A stretch of 64,000 nt of DNA from Actinacidiphila glaucinigra (GTDB lineage: Bacteria; Actinomycetota; Actinomycetes; Streptomycetales; Streptomycetaceae). The stretch is taken from assembly GCF_900188405.1 (NCBI RefSeq), contig NZ_FZOF01000013.1, positions 124,001-188,000 on the forward strand. The letters are read 5' to 3'. The translations under genes were made by a program, and so were the position numbers. Below are positions 43,108 through 51,113 of the stretch, piece after piece (the first letter of the stretch is position 1; every line of letters begins with the position of its first letter). Under the pieces are notes generated by a model. That model had not been told where the DNA came from, searched no databases, and was given only the letters and a program-made list of their open reading frames with translations.

Positions 43108-43959
43108 TCAGCGGCCAGGAGCGAAGGCGCTTCGCGCCCAGTCGGCAAAGCTGGTCCAGGCGATCTCCGGATGGGCCGAGTGCAGGGCCGGGATGTCGAC
43201 GCCGTAACCGGGCCCGTTGAGGAAGCTCCACATGGCGTGCATGTCGGGGTTCCCGACAGCCTCCAGCGGTACGCGCTCGTGCTGGACCTTCCGTCCCTGG
43301 GCGGTGCCGAGCGCGTCCGCCATCTGCGCGGGAGTGGGTGCGTCGCTCGCCAGCTCGATACGCCGCCCCACGTAAGGCGCGGGGTTGAGCAGGACCTCGG
43401 CCGCGAACGCACCATGGTCAGCGCGGGCCAACTGCTGCAACGGCCTGTCGGACGGCAGCGGCAGGTCGAGCACCCCGCCGCGGATGCGCTCCGCTCCGCC
43501 GAGCGCGTTGTCGTAGAAGTACGTCGGCCCCAGGATCGTGTAGGGCACCTCGCCGGAAGTCAGCTCCGCTTCGATACGGGCCTTGCTGTCGAAGTGCGGC
43601 ACCCCGCTCTCCTTGTCGGCCCCGGCCACCGAGCTGAACACCAGGTGCGGCACGCGCCTCTCCTCGGCCGCGGCAAGGATGGCCCTTCCCTGAGCCACCT
43701 CGGCGTCCACGCCGGCCTCGAAGGGCGTGGTGAAGGCGAAGACCCCTGCCACCCCGTCCATGGCCGCGGCGAGAGAGGCGCCGTCACTCAGGGAACCCGC
43801 GACAACGGCCACGCCCCGATCGGCCAGTCGACGAGCCGCTTCCCGCTGCGGGTCCCGGACCATCGCCCGCGCCTCGGCCCCGCGGGCCAGCAGCGCCTCG
43901 GTCACGGCCCTGCCCTGTCCGCCTGTGGCGGCAAGCACCAGAATCGGCTCATCAATCAT
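43108..43959 (-). CDS. NmrA-like NAD(P)-binding protein / atypical SDR
   Basis: A 283-residue atypical SDR. The nucleotide motif near the N-terminus is LVLAATGGQGRAVTEALLA, followed by VRDPQREAARRLADRG, VVAGSLSDG and VFAFTTPFEAG. VFSSVAGADKESGVPHFDSK contains the region of the usual active site, and the phrase PYTILGPTYFYDN is typical of NmrA/HSCARG-type redox-sensing proteins. ATG 43959 has an aaggag site. It is the third gene of a minus-strand run with a carboxymuconolactone decarboxylase and an RraA-like gene. It fits the epimerase/oxidoreductase part of an ECF41-linked COE set. Confidence 0.88.
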   Translation of the reverse strand: MIDEPILVLAATGGQGRAVTEALLARGAEARAMVRDPQREAARRLADRGVAVVAGSLSDGASLAAAMDGVAGVFAFTTPFEAGVDAEVAQGRAILAAAEERRVPHLVFSSVAGADKESGVPHFDSKARIEAELTSGEVPYTILGPTYFYDNALGGAERIRGGVLDLPLPSDRPLQQLARADHGAFAAEVLLNPAPYVGRRIELASDAPTPAQMADALGTAQGRKVQHERVPLEAVGNPDMHAMWSFLNGPGYGVDIPALHSAHPEIAWTSFADWARSAFAPGR

Positions 43960-44088
43960 CGCGGGAACTCCTTCTCTTTCTGACTGCATGACAATGGACT
44001 TCAATGGCGGTGAAAAATGTATCCGGCCATGGCAGATACGCCGGTGTGGCAACACGGAGCATCCGCAGAACATTCTTCGGGCCGGCGA

Positions 44089-44442
44089 CTACGCGCCGGG
44101 AATGCCGCCGCCCTCAGCACGCTCGAGGAATTTCATCGCCATGAAGCCGTGGGCGTAACTGCCGCCCGCGCGCAGCGCAGCGGCGATCATGATCGTCTCG
44201 GCCAGTTCCTGCTGGGTCGCGCCCGCGGAGTGCGCAGCGTCGGTATGCGCCTCGATGCAGTAAGGACACTGCGTGGTCAGTGCCACCGCCACGGCCATGA
44301 GTTCGGTGTACTTGCGCGGGATGACCTTGTCGTCTCCCCGCATGACCTGCGTATCCCAGGCAGCGAACGCTGTGAAGGCCTTTGGGGCGCCGGCACGGAT
44401 GTGCTTGGCGTAGTGGTGATCGGTGTGCTCGTGGTAGGACAT
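44089..44442 (-). CDS. carboxymuconolactone decarboxylase-family (AhpD-like) protein
   Basis: A 117-residue protein with the AhpD/CMD core ELMAVAVALTTQCPYCIEAH TDAAH (CPYC at about 59-62) and a C-terminal helix with GGSYAHGFMAMKFLE. The CxxC motif and the His after it match the AhpD-like redox site, so it is more likely a peroxidase or disulphide reductase than a true decarboxylase. It lies 35 bases after the RraA-like gene and is probably co-transcribed from the promoter at 45214-45240. CMD proteins are the commonest partner genes of ECF41 sigma factors. Confidence 0.93.
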   Translation of the reverse strand: MSYHEHTDHHYAKHIRAGAPKAFTAFAAWDTQVMRGDDKVIPRKYTELMAVAVALTTQCPYCIEAHTDAAHSAGATQQELAETIMIAAALRAGGSYAHGFMAMKFLERAEGGGIPGA

Positions 44443-44477
44443 GATCCGCTCGATGTGTGGGGTTGGTGTGCGCCCGG

Positions 44478-45206
44478 TCAGGCGGCTTGCTGCGGAGGGA
44501 CGTCCGCGCGATGGATTCCGTCTGTGGCCTCGAGGTCTTCCCCGGCCACACGGTGTGCTTCTTCAAGTACCTCGAGTACCTGCTCGTGCGGGATGACCGC
44601 GGCGCCGGAGGAGTCGGCGAACACATAGTCGCCGGGCCGGATCATCACCCCGTCCACGACAACGGGGCGGCCCGCCTCGAACGGGGTCACGACCTCACCG
44701 CCCCACTTCACGCTCTCTCCACGGCAGTAGACGGCGAACCCACAGGTCGAGAGCTCGGCGAAATCCCGTAGACGGCCGTCCGCCAGGACCCCGGCGAGGC
44801 TGTGGGAGGCGAGCAGGGAGAGTTTCGTCCCGCCGGCCAATGACACGTCAGGATGTCCGTTGCTCGCGAGGACCAGAACATGGCCGCGTGCGCCGGCCTG
44901 CGTCGCCTCCTCGAAGAGTCGGCGGAAGTTGTACCGCTCGGATGGGAGGATGTCATGGCAGGTGGGAAAGTACGAGACCGTCGCCGCCGGCCCGAAGAGC
45001 ACCTGGTCCGGCGTGGGGCTCACCAAGTCCGACAGGTGGCACCGGTGACGGTGGAATCTCCCCATGGCGTCAACGATGTTGGCGGTCGTGAGCTTCGCCG
45101 ACAGACCTCTCCGCCTGATTTCTTCACTCACGTCGATCTGCCCACCGGGCAGATTGTCGAGGATTGGGCTGTTCACGATGTTCTCCGGGTTCGCACGCTG
45201 CTTCAT
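44478..45206 (-). CDS. RraA-like / HMG-aldolase family protein
   Basis: A 242-residue protein of the RraA/HMG-aldolase superfamily. The signature is visible: GHVLVLASNGHPDVSLAGGT, then LAGVLADGRLRDFAEL (Asp and Arg-Asp of the metal/substrate site), then PGDYVFADSSGAAVIPHEQV. Proteins of this fold act as oxaloacetate decarboxylases or HMG/CHA aldolases, or inhibit RNase E; the true activity cannot be told. ATG 45206 has no spaced ribosome site, which fits the ECF-type promoter at 45214-45240 giving a nearly leaderless message. Confidence 0.85.
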   Translation of the reverse strand: MKQRANPENIVNSPILDNLPGGQIDVSEEIRRRGLSAKLTTANIVDAMGRFHRHRCHLSDLVSPTPDQVLFGPAATVSYFPTCHDILPSERYNFRRLFEEATQAGARGHVLVLASNGHPDVSLAGGTKLSLLASHSLAGVLADGRLRDFAELSTCGFAVYCRGESVKWGGEVVTPFEAGRPVVVDGVMIRPGDYVFADSSGAAVIPHEQVLEVLEEAHRVAGEDLEATDGIHRADVPPQQAA

Positions 45207-45210
45207 CCCC

Positions 45211-45240
45211 TATGACCCACCACCCGGGGGATGTGTGACA
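45211..45240 (-). promoter_or_regulatory. ECF41-type promoter TGTCACA-N16-GGTCATA
   Basis: On the minus strand TGTCACA (45240-45234) is followed by exactly 16 bases and GGTCATAG. ECF41 promoters are TGTCACA-N16-CGTC. The same string with the same spacing and -10 extension occurs at 46064-46093. The start site would fall at or just before the ATG at 45206. Confidence 0.7.
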
Positions 45241-45610
45241 CCCATGGGAACATCAGTTATCTGCGGGTGTGTCAGTTACGTTGCATTCGTAAGGGGCATC
45301 TACATCGATCTATGACGATCGAGATAGACGCCCCCCACAACCGCACTTCACCTACGTGCCGATTAGTTATGCGAGGACCACCTGCCGCCCCGATGGCCCA
45401 CGGTCGGTTCGCGAAACAACCATCGGATGCCGGACTGGCCACACTGAGACCAGCGAGCCGGACACCGATACCCGGTTGACGCACTCGGGGTACGGCCAGG
45501 GGAGTTCACCGCTCCAGGTCAGCGCGGAGGCTCCTCCGGGACCGGCAGTGCATACCTATGTGGCATCCGCATGTCCGCGGGCCTCCGAGGCAGGAAAGGA
45601 CAGGGCAACG
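45241..45610. other. intergenic region without a supported gene
   Basis: Short open frames here have no ribosome sites. The region includes GGGTGTGTCA (45265), similar in inverse to the -35 string at 45234, and an imperfect inverted repeat around 45297-45335 (gcatctacatcgatct / cgatcgagatagacgc). Confidence 0.35.
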
Positions 45611-46015
45611 CTAGCGCGTGACGTCGAGACGAACTACAGCACCGATCTCGACCAGTTGGTCGGGCAGCGCCAGATCGGAGACGCCCATGATGGTGCTGGT
45701 GGGGCGGTGGTCGCCGCAATACGCGGAGTGCAGTCGGGCCGCCGTGTCGAAGTGCTCCCGCAAGCCCCTGACGAGGACGGTTGTCTCGACGACCTGGTCG
45801 CGGCGGGCACCGAAGTGCTCGAGCACGCGGTCGAGGTTGTCGAGGGTTGTGCTCATCTGGAGTGCGAAGTCACCGGTCCCGATGAAGGCTCCCGTACTGT
45901 CGTGTGACAACTGCCCTGAGATGTAGAGCGTCTCGCCGGCCTGCACGGCCTGGCTATATCCGTAAAGAGTCTCCCACGGCATGCCGAAGTTGAACTCCCG
46001 GGACGTTACAGTCAC
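45611..46015 (-). CDS. RidA/YjgF-family protein
   Basis: A 134-residue RidA-like protein. GTG 46015 is chosen for its AGAGGAGA site and the usual short family start (SREFNFGMPWETLYGYSQAV). GETLYISGQLSHDSTGAFIG and the late REHFDTAARLHSAYCGDHRP, STIMGVSDLALPDQLVEIGA are family landmarks. Canonical RidA uses an Arg in a RxxxxV... motif near the end for imine hydrolysis; here the equivalent region reads RPTSTIMGV, so the Arg is not conserved in the usual context and the activity is uncertain. Its promoter is the ECF41-type box at 46064-46093. Confidence 0.88.
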   Translation of the reverse strand: MTVTSREFNFGMPWETLYGYSQAVQAGETLYISGQLSHDSTGAFIGTGDFALQMSTTLDNLDRVLEHFGARRDQVVETTVLVRGLREHFDTAARLHSAYCGDHRPTSTIMGVSDLALPDQLVEIGAVVRLDVTR

Positions 46016-46063
46016 GATCTCTCCTCTTAACCGAATGAATTCCGCGCAAGTCGGGTCAATAAC

Positions 46064-46093
46064 TATGACCAGCATCGCCTCGTTGATGTGACA
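46064..46093 (-). promoter_or_regulatory. ECF41-type promoter TGTCACA-N16-GGTCATA
   Basis: On the minus strand TGTCACA (46093-46087) is followed by exactly 16 bases and GGTCATAG (46070-46063). It gives a ~45-base leader for the RidA gene (start 46015). It matches the box before the RraA-like gene in the -35, spacing and eight -10 bases, while the spacer sequences differ. Confidence 0.7.
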
Positions 46094-46132
46094 GGCCCGC
46101 GGAGGCGCCATCCCTCACGACGGCAGGCAGCA

Positions 46133-47083
46133 TCACCGGAGAACGATGACGGTCTTTCCAGTGGCGTGCCCGGTACGGGCCTTGGCCACGGTGGCCGGTA
46201 CGTCGGCGAGCGAGATTTCGGCGTCGATACGAACGCGCAGGTCTCCCTTGGCTGCGAATTCTGCGAGCGCAGTCAACGTCTCGGTGGTGGGGTCGTTGGA
46301 GATGTTGACGCCGAGAATCAAGCTGGCGGCCAGAGCATCGGGGTCGGTGGCGTAGTTGGTGCTGATCAAAGTCCCACCCGGGCGAAGCAGGCCAACCATG
46401 GGGCCGATGTCGCCTCCTGCGGGAGTGATGAGGTCGAGGACGGCGTCGATGCCGCCGGGATAGGCGGCGGCCACTTGCTCATGCGTGGGAGCTCGGGTGA
46501 AATCAACCACGGTGTGGGCACCGAGATCGCGCAGGTACCCGGCGATGTCGGGTGTTCCGGTGGCCAGAACGCGGGCCCCGGCCCGGGCGGCGAACTGGAT
46601 GGCCGACTGCCCCACCCCGCCGCTTGCCCCGTTGATCAGAAATACACCTGTCTGGAAGAGACGTGCGGCTGCAACAGCCTGGTAGGCGGTCACGCTCGCA
46701 GTGGGAAGTGCTGCGGCAAGCGCGAAGGATAGCCCTTCTGGGATGCGCGCGACCTTGCCGTCCTGCTCGGCGAGGGTGAACTCGGCGTAGGAACCGAAGC
46801 CTTGAGGTAGCCGCATGAACTGTCCGTAGACGCGGTCACCGGGTTGGAAGCGCGTCACGCCCGGGCCCGTCTTCTCGACGACGCCGGCTCCGTCTGACCC
46901 CATGACCAGGGGGAAGGTATGCGGTGTTACGTCCCTGAGGGCGCCGTCGGCTACTTTCCAGTCGAAGGGGTTCATCCCGGCTGCCTGCATACGCACCAGG
47001 AACTCGCCGGGTCCGGGTTCGGGAGTGGGCAGGTCCACCAGCTCTGGCCGGGCTGCGAAACCTGGGACGACAACGGCTTTCAC
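46133..47083 (-). CDS. NADPH:quinone-oxidoreductase-like MDR protein
   Basis: A 316-residue zinc-less medium-chain dehydrogenase/reductase. The GroES-like half has PGPGEFLVRMQAAGMNPFDW and GSDGAGVVEKTGPGVTRFQP GDRV. The Rossmann half has the motif FLINGASGGVGQSAIQFAAR (about 148-167). No zinc-binding Cys set is present. It reduces quinones or enones with NADPH. The start is GTG 47083 (MKAVVVPG), with a weak aaagg site. It is upstream of the RidA gene on the same strand and probably the oxidoreductase of the ECF41-linked set, though no TGTCACA box is seen before it. Confidence 0.92.
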   Translation of the reverse strand: MKAVVVPGFAARPELVDLPTPEPGPGEFLVRMQAAGMNPFDWKVADGALRDVTPHTFPLVMGSDGAGVVEKTGPGVTRFQPGDRVYGQFMRLPQGFGSYAEFTLAEQDGKVARIPEGLSFALAAALPTASVTAYQAVAAARLFQTGVFLINGASGGVGQSAIQFAARAGARVLATGTPDIAGYLRDLGAHTVVDFTRAPTHEQVAAAYPGGIDAVLDLITPAGGDIGPMVGLLRPGGTLISTNYATDPDALAASLILGVNISNDPTTETLTALAEFAAKGDLRVRIDAEISLADVPATVAKARTGHATGKTVIVLR

Positions 47084-47413
47084 ATCGAGAACCTTTCAAA
47101 TGGGTGGCGTCATATCTGCATGTACGGCGCGATGCGAACGGCACGGAACCTCGTCCGCTGCGTCGGGCAAGTCGCGTCGCTTTGGAACGCGATTGTGTGG
47201 GACAGCAGCCCTGTCCTGGGATCAGCCCGCAGTGGGACGCGGGGCCCTCAAATGCCGGTGTTCCCCAGAAGACCCCCATCAGACGAGGACGGCACATGCT
47301 GCCGCCGATCGGTCCGGAACTCTGGGACGGTGCCGGCTGTGACCCCCACATGATCGCTTACGGGAACCGTCGATGCTTTTGTTGCGGCATCCCTGGAATT
47401 TACCGATGGGCTG
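47084..47413. other. 330-bp gap without a supported gene
   Basis: This lies between the oxidoreductase gene and the sigma-factor gene, both minus. Open frames on both strands have no ribosome sites and poor composition. It presumably holds the oxidoreductase promoter and the end of the sigma-gene transcript. Confidence 0.4.
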
Positions 47414-48004
47414 TCAGTTCTCCGTGTGCGCCAGGGGCGCATCAGCCAGGAATTCCCTGGCCCGTATGACCAGGCGGTACGCGTCGGCTTGGGACAGGCC
47501 AATGATCTCAGCGACCCGCGCGTACGAGCAGTCGTACGCCTCGCGGAGCACGTAGGCTGCCCGCTCCGCGGGAGTGAGCTGCTCCATCAGCGTCAGCGCC
47601 GCAACTCCTAGCGCCTTCTCATTCGCGGCGCCCATAGGGGGGTCGTTTGTGGTGGCGACGGGCTCCGGCAGCCAGAAGCCGACATAGCTCTCCCGGCGGA
47701 CTCTCGAAGCGTGCAGTTCGAGCATCGCCAGCCTGGTCACCATCGTGATGAGGGACGCCTGCATGTCCTGCACCTCAGTGTGGTCAGAGGTCCCCCAGCG
47801 CAACCAAACGTTCCGGAGGACGTCCTCGGCTTCGCGAACACTGCCGAGCATGCGATAAGCGATCCCGAACATGAGCTTGCGGGCGTCGTCGAAGACGGCC
47901 TCCGCCTCCCGGAGGTCATCCGATGCCGGGTCCGGATTCTCCTGGTCCGAGCGAGCGCCCGGGGGTCGGGGCGGCATCGTCGTCTCCAGGCTGGGCGCGG
48001 ACAT
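47414..48004 (-). CDS. ECF41/SigJ-like sigma factor lacking the NTF2-type tail
   Basis: A 196-residue sigma factor. Region 2 is FDDARKLMFGIAYRMLGSVR EAEDVLRNVWLRW, then the group phrase RRESYVGFWLPEPV, then region 4 (LTPAERAAYVLREAYDCSYA, RVAEIIGLSQADAYRLVIRA). It ends at REFLADAPLAHTEN just after region 4. ECF41 and SigJ-type factors normally carry a ~100-residue C-terminal SnoaL/NTF2 domain that controls activity, as the paralogue at 55721 does; here it is absent. Its neighbours are the typical COE genes. It may be deregulated or inactive. ATG 48004; it sits 91 bases after the LuxR gene. Confidence 0.88.
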   Translation of the reverse strand: MSAPSLETTMPPRPPGARSDQENPDPASDDLREAEAVFDDARKLMFGIAYRMLGSVREAEDVLRNVWLRWGTSDHTEVQDMQASLITMVTRLAMLELHASRVRRESYVGFWLPEPVATTNDPPMGAANEKALGVAALTLMEQLTPAERAAYVLREAYDCSYARVAEIIGLSQADAYRLVIRAREFLADAPLAHTEN

Positions 48005-48095
48005 CGGGGACTCCCTTTAGTGGATGGCACCCATTGAGGGCGATGGCTCCATCCTCGGTCCCCGATACTCCTCCCCGAGCCCTGGAAGTCCGTGG

Positions 48096-50936
48096 TCAAC
48101 TCCGTGGGGGTCCCGGTGTCTCGCGTGCCGGCTCCCCGCCGGATCGAGCGGTGGCCGTGTCGGGGGCGATCGCGAGAGCGTTTCGCAGCGCGCGCCGTGA
48201 GCTGATCCCGAGCTTGCTGTATACCTTTCGCAGGTGCCACTCCACGGTGTGCGGGCTGATGAACAACTCCGCCCCGATCTTCGGGTTGGTCATGCCGCCG
48301 GCGGCAAGAGTCGCGATCTGTGACTCCTGGGGGGTCAGGGCGCTCGAGGGCTTGGCTTCCCGTACCTTGACGCGTTCGCCACAGGCGAGCAGCTCACGGC
48401 GAGCTCGCGCAGCGAACGCGTTTGCCGGCATCCCGTCGAACATTTCGTGTGCCGTGCGAAGGTGTTCTCGGGCCGCCGAACGGCGGCTGGCCCGGCGTAG
48501 CCACTCGCCGTACAGCAGGTGGGTGCGTGCCATCTCCACGGCGACGGCCACGCGGTCGCGGCGGAACTGTTCGATCGCGATCCGGTACAGACCATCGGCC
48601 TCGTCGCCCTCGGTGAGCAGAGCCTGGCTGCGAGCGGTCACGCCACGCGCCCATCCGGTATCCGCGGCGCGGGTGAGTTCGACCAGCCGGGCGAGCGAGT
48701 CGCGGGCTTGGCCGAGCTCGCCGCACCGGGTCGCAGCCTCGACATGTTCGACCAGCGACAGGCCGGTGAAGTTGAACCCGTCGTGTTCGATGCCGGAACG
48801 AGCGGCGACCAGGGCCTGGTCGTAGCGACCCAGGCCGTTGAACAGTACGCCTTGGATGTAGCCCGCGGCGCCCAGCAGGGACACTTCGCCACGTTGTGTG
48901 GCCCTCGCCTTGGCTTCCTCGATGATGCCGGCGGCAGCGTCCTCGTCGCCTCGCCACGCGGCCAGGACCAGGGTCGCGTACTTGTGCGGAGCGTGGCCGG
49001 TCGCGGCGGCGATTGCGTCGGCTTCGTCGATCATTCGGCCTGCCTCGGCGAAGTCGCCGGTGTGAATACGCACTCCACCGGCGTAGATCAGTGCGGGTGG
49101 CAGCACGCCGAGCGCTCCGATGTCGCGAGCCAGGCGCACCGCACGAGTCGCCAGTGCGTCCCATGCGGTCAGGTCCCAGGCATAGTGGATGAAGGCCTCC
49201 AGGGCAACTGGGACCAGGAGAAGCCAGCGCATCGTCGCTTCCCGGGTGCCGAGTTCCTCGTGCAGGAGAGGCTCCAGTGCACAGCGCAGTGCCGGCCCCC
49301 CGGTCGCGTAACCGCCAGCAAGCAGGGTGGCCACACCGTCCAGGAGCTGGTCGGCGGCCTTGGATCCCGAAGGGGGCGCCCCGGACCCGCGGGCCGCGAT
49401 CGCCGCAGCGCGGGCACCTGCCGGGCCGTGGACCCTGCCTGCGAATATGGTCGCGCCGATTGCCTCGAGGTAGGTCTCCCTGGCAAGCGGCGACTCGGCG
49501 GCCGTGAACTGTGCGGCGGCATCGAGGAGCAGCGGTGCCGCTTCGTCGCTGCGGCGGCGGGCGAAGAGGATCCGGGCACGCAGGCGCGCCACGCGGGCTC
49601 GGTCCAGGGGCCCGAGGGGGCTCAATTCGGCGAGCGTCGCCTGCTCCGTGGCACGGTCGGGCGAGGCGGCCGAGAAATGTGCCTCGGCGGCCGCGAGAGC
49701 TCGGCTCCCCCGCAGCCAGGGGTCCGGCGTCACCTCGGCCGCGCGCTCCAGCAGAACCGCCTCGGCTGCCATGCCACCGCGCTGCCGCGCCCGGTCGGCG
49801 GCCTGCTCCAGCCCCGCGGCGACCTCTTCGTCCGGCCCGTCGACGGCCTGCGCCGCGTGCCAGGCGCGCCGGTCGGGATCCAGGACCGGATCCGTGGCCT
49901 CCGCCAGCGCCCGGTGCACTGCTCGGCGTTCCTCGGCGTCGGCTTGGTGGTAGACCGCGGAACGGACCAGCGGGTGCCGGAACCGAAGGGACTCACCGAA
50001 CTCGATCAGTCCGGCCGCCTTGGCCGGTGCGGCATCGGGAGTGATCTTCATGGCGGCGGCCGCACGGACCAGCAGGCGCGCGTCCCCGACGGGTTCCGCC
50101 GCGGCGATCAGCAGCAGCGTCCGGGTCGACGGCGGCAGCGAACCGAGCCGGCCGACGAAGTCCCGCTCCACGCGACTCGACACCGGCCCCTGGACACCCG
50201 GGGAACTCGAGCCGAAGCCGTACGCCAGCTCGGCGGCGCTGCGGCCGCGGGAGAACTCCAGCAGTGCGAGCGGGTTGCCATCCATCTCGGCCACGAACCG
50301 GTCCCGGACCCGCCTCTCCAGCCGCCCGCCGACGGCGGCCTCCAGGAGCTCTCCGGCCGCGGCGGCGTCGAGACCCCCGAGCCGCATCTCCGGCAGACCA
50401 CCGAGTGCGGCCTGCCCCTCGGGGTCGCGTACCGCGAACGTCATCGAGACCGCCTCGGCGAGCAGCCGCCGGGCCACGAACTCCAGTGTCTGCAACGACA
50501 CCTGGTCCAGCCACTGGGCGTCGTCGACCACGACGAGCACCGGCCGGGTCTCCGAGGCCCGGGTGAGCAGCGTCAGCACGGCGAGACCGACCAGGAAGCG
50601 GTCGGGCGGATCTCCGGCCGCCATCCCGAACGCCACGCGGAGGGCGTCACGCTGGGGTCCCGGCAACGCGTCGACCTCGGCCAGGAACGGCGCACACAGC
50701 TGGTGCAGGCTCGCGTAGGGCAGTTCCATGTCGGCCTCGATGCCCCGCGCCCGGGTCACGGTCACCTCTGACGCCCGCGCGACCGCGTACTCCAGGAGTA
50801 CCGACTTCCCGATGCCCGCCTCGCCACGGATCACCCGGACCCGGGACTCACCTTTGCGCAGGCCGACCAGGAGGTCGTCGAGCTCCTTGCACTCGCGATG
50901 CCGGCCAACCAGGTCGGGAAGCGCGCCGGCGGTCAT
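48096..50936 (-). CDS. large LuxR-family ATPase regulator (LAL/MalT-like)
   Basis: A 946-residue regulator. The N-terminal ATPase has Walker A GEAGIGKS (38-45) and Walker B PVLVVVDDAQWLD (~131-143). A long helical, TPR-like middle (~350-850) has repeated helix pairs (ALVAARSGIEHDGFNF, RRSAAREHLRTAHEMFD). The C-terminal LuxR helix-turn-helix is LTPQESQIATLAAGGMTNPK, ISPHTVEWHLRKVYSKLGIS (~875-925). Such LALs are ATP-dependent activators, in Streptomyces often of secondary-metabolite or sugar genes. The start is ATG 50936. It is followed by the truncated sigma gene in the same direction; no biosynthetic cluster is seen in the window. Confidence 0.93.
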   Translation of the reverse strand: MTAGALPDLVGRHRECKELDDLLVGLRKGESRVRVIRGEAGIGKSVLLEYAVARASEVTVTRARGIEADMELPYASLHQLCAPFLAEVDALPGPQRDALRVAFGMAAGDPPDRFLVGLAVLTLLTRASETRPVLVVVDDAQWLDQVSLQTLEFVARRLLAEAVSMTFAVRDPEGQAALGGLPEMRLGGLDAAAAGELLEAAVGGRLERRVRDRFVAEMDGNPLALLEFSRGRSAAELAYGFGSSSPGVQGPVSSRVERDFVGRLGSLPPSTRTLLLIAAAEPVGDARLLVRAAAAMKITPDAAPAKAAGLIEFGESLRFRHPLVRSAVYHQADAEERRAVHRALAEATDPVLDPDRRAWHAAQAVDGPDEEVAAGLEQAADRARQRGGMAAEAVLLERAAEVTPDPWLRGSRALAAAEAHFSAASPDRATEQATLAELSPLGPLDRARVARLRARILFARRRSDEAAPLLLDAAAQFTAAESPLARETYLEAIGATIFAGRVHGPAGARAAAIAARGSGAPPSGSKAADQLLDGVATLLAGGYATGGPALRCALEPLLHEELGTREATMRWLLLVPVALEAFIHYAWDLTAWDALATRAVRLARDIGALGVLPPALIYAGGVRIHTGDFAEAGRMIDEADAIAAATGHAPHKYATLVLAAWRGDEDAAAGIIEEAKARATQRGEVSLLGAAGYIQGVLFNGLGRYDQALVAARSGIEHDGFNFTGLSLVEHVEAATRCGELGQARDSLARLVELTRAADTGWARGVTARSQALLTEGDEADGLYRIAIEQFRRDRVAVAVEMARTHLLYGEWLRRASRRSAAREHLRTAHEMFDGMPANAFAARARRELLACGERVKVREAKPSSALTPQESQIATLAAGGMTNPKIGAELFISPHTVEWHLRKVYSKLGISSRRALRNALAIAPDTATARSGGEPARETPGPPRS

Positions 50937-51113
50937 GCGGGGGCTATCGCAGAACGCGGAGACGATACGACACCGTCCCCTTCGATGTGGTGCGAGCCCA
51001 CCGCCAAGGGGGCGTTCGTCGGGACAGACATGATGTTCTCCGAAGTCCTGCGGGTGACGATTGCAGTGACAAGACGCGTGAGAACGGCCGAAGTTCGATT
51101 CAAGGCGTATGGC

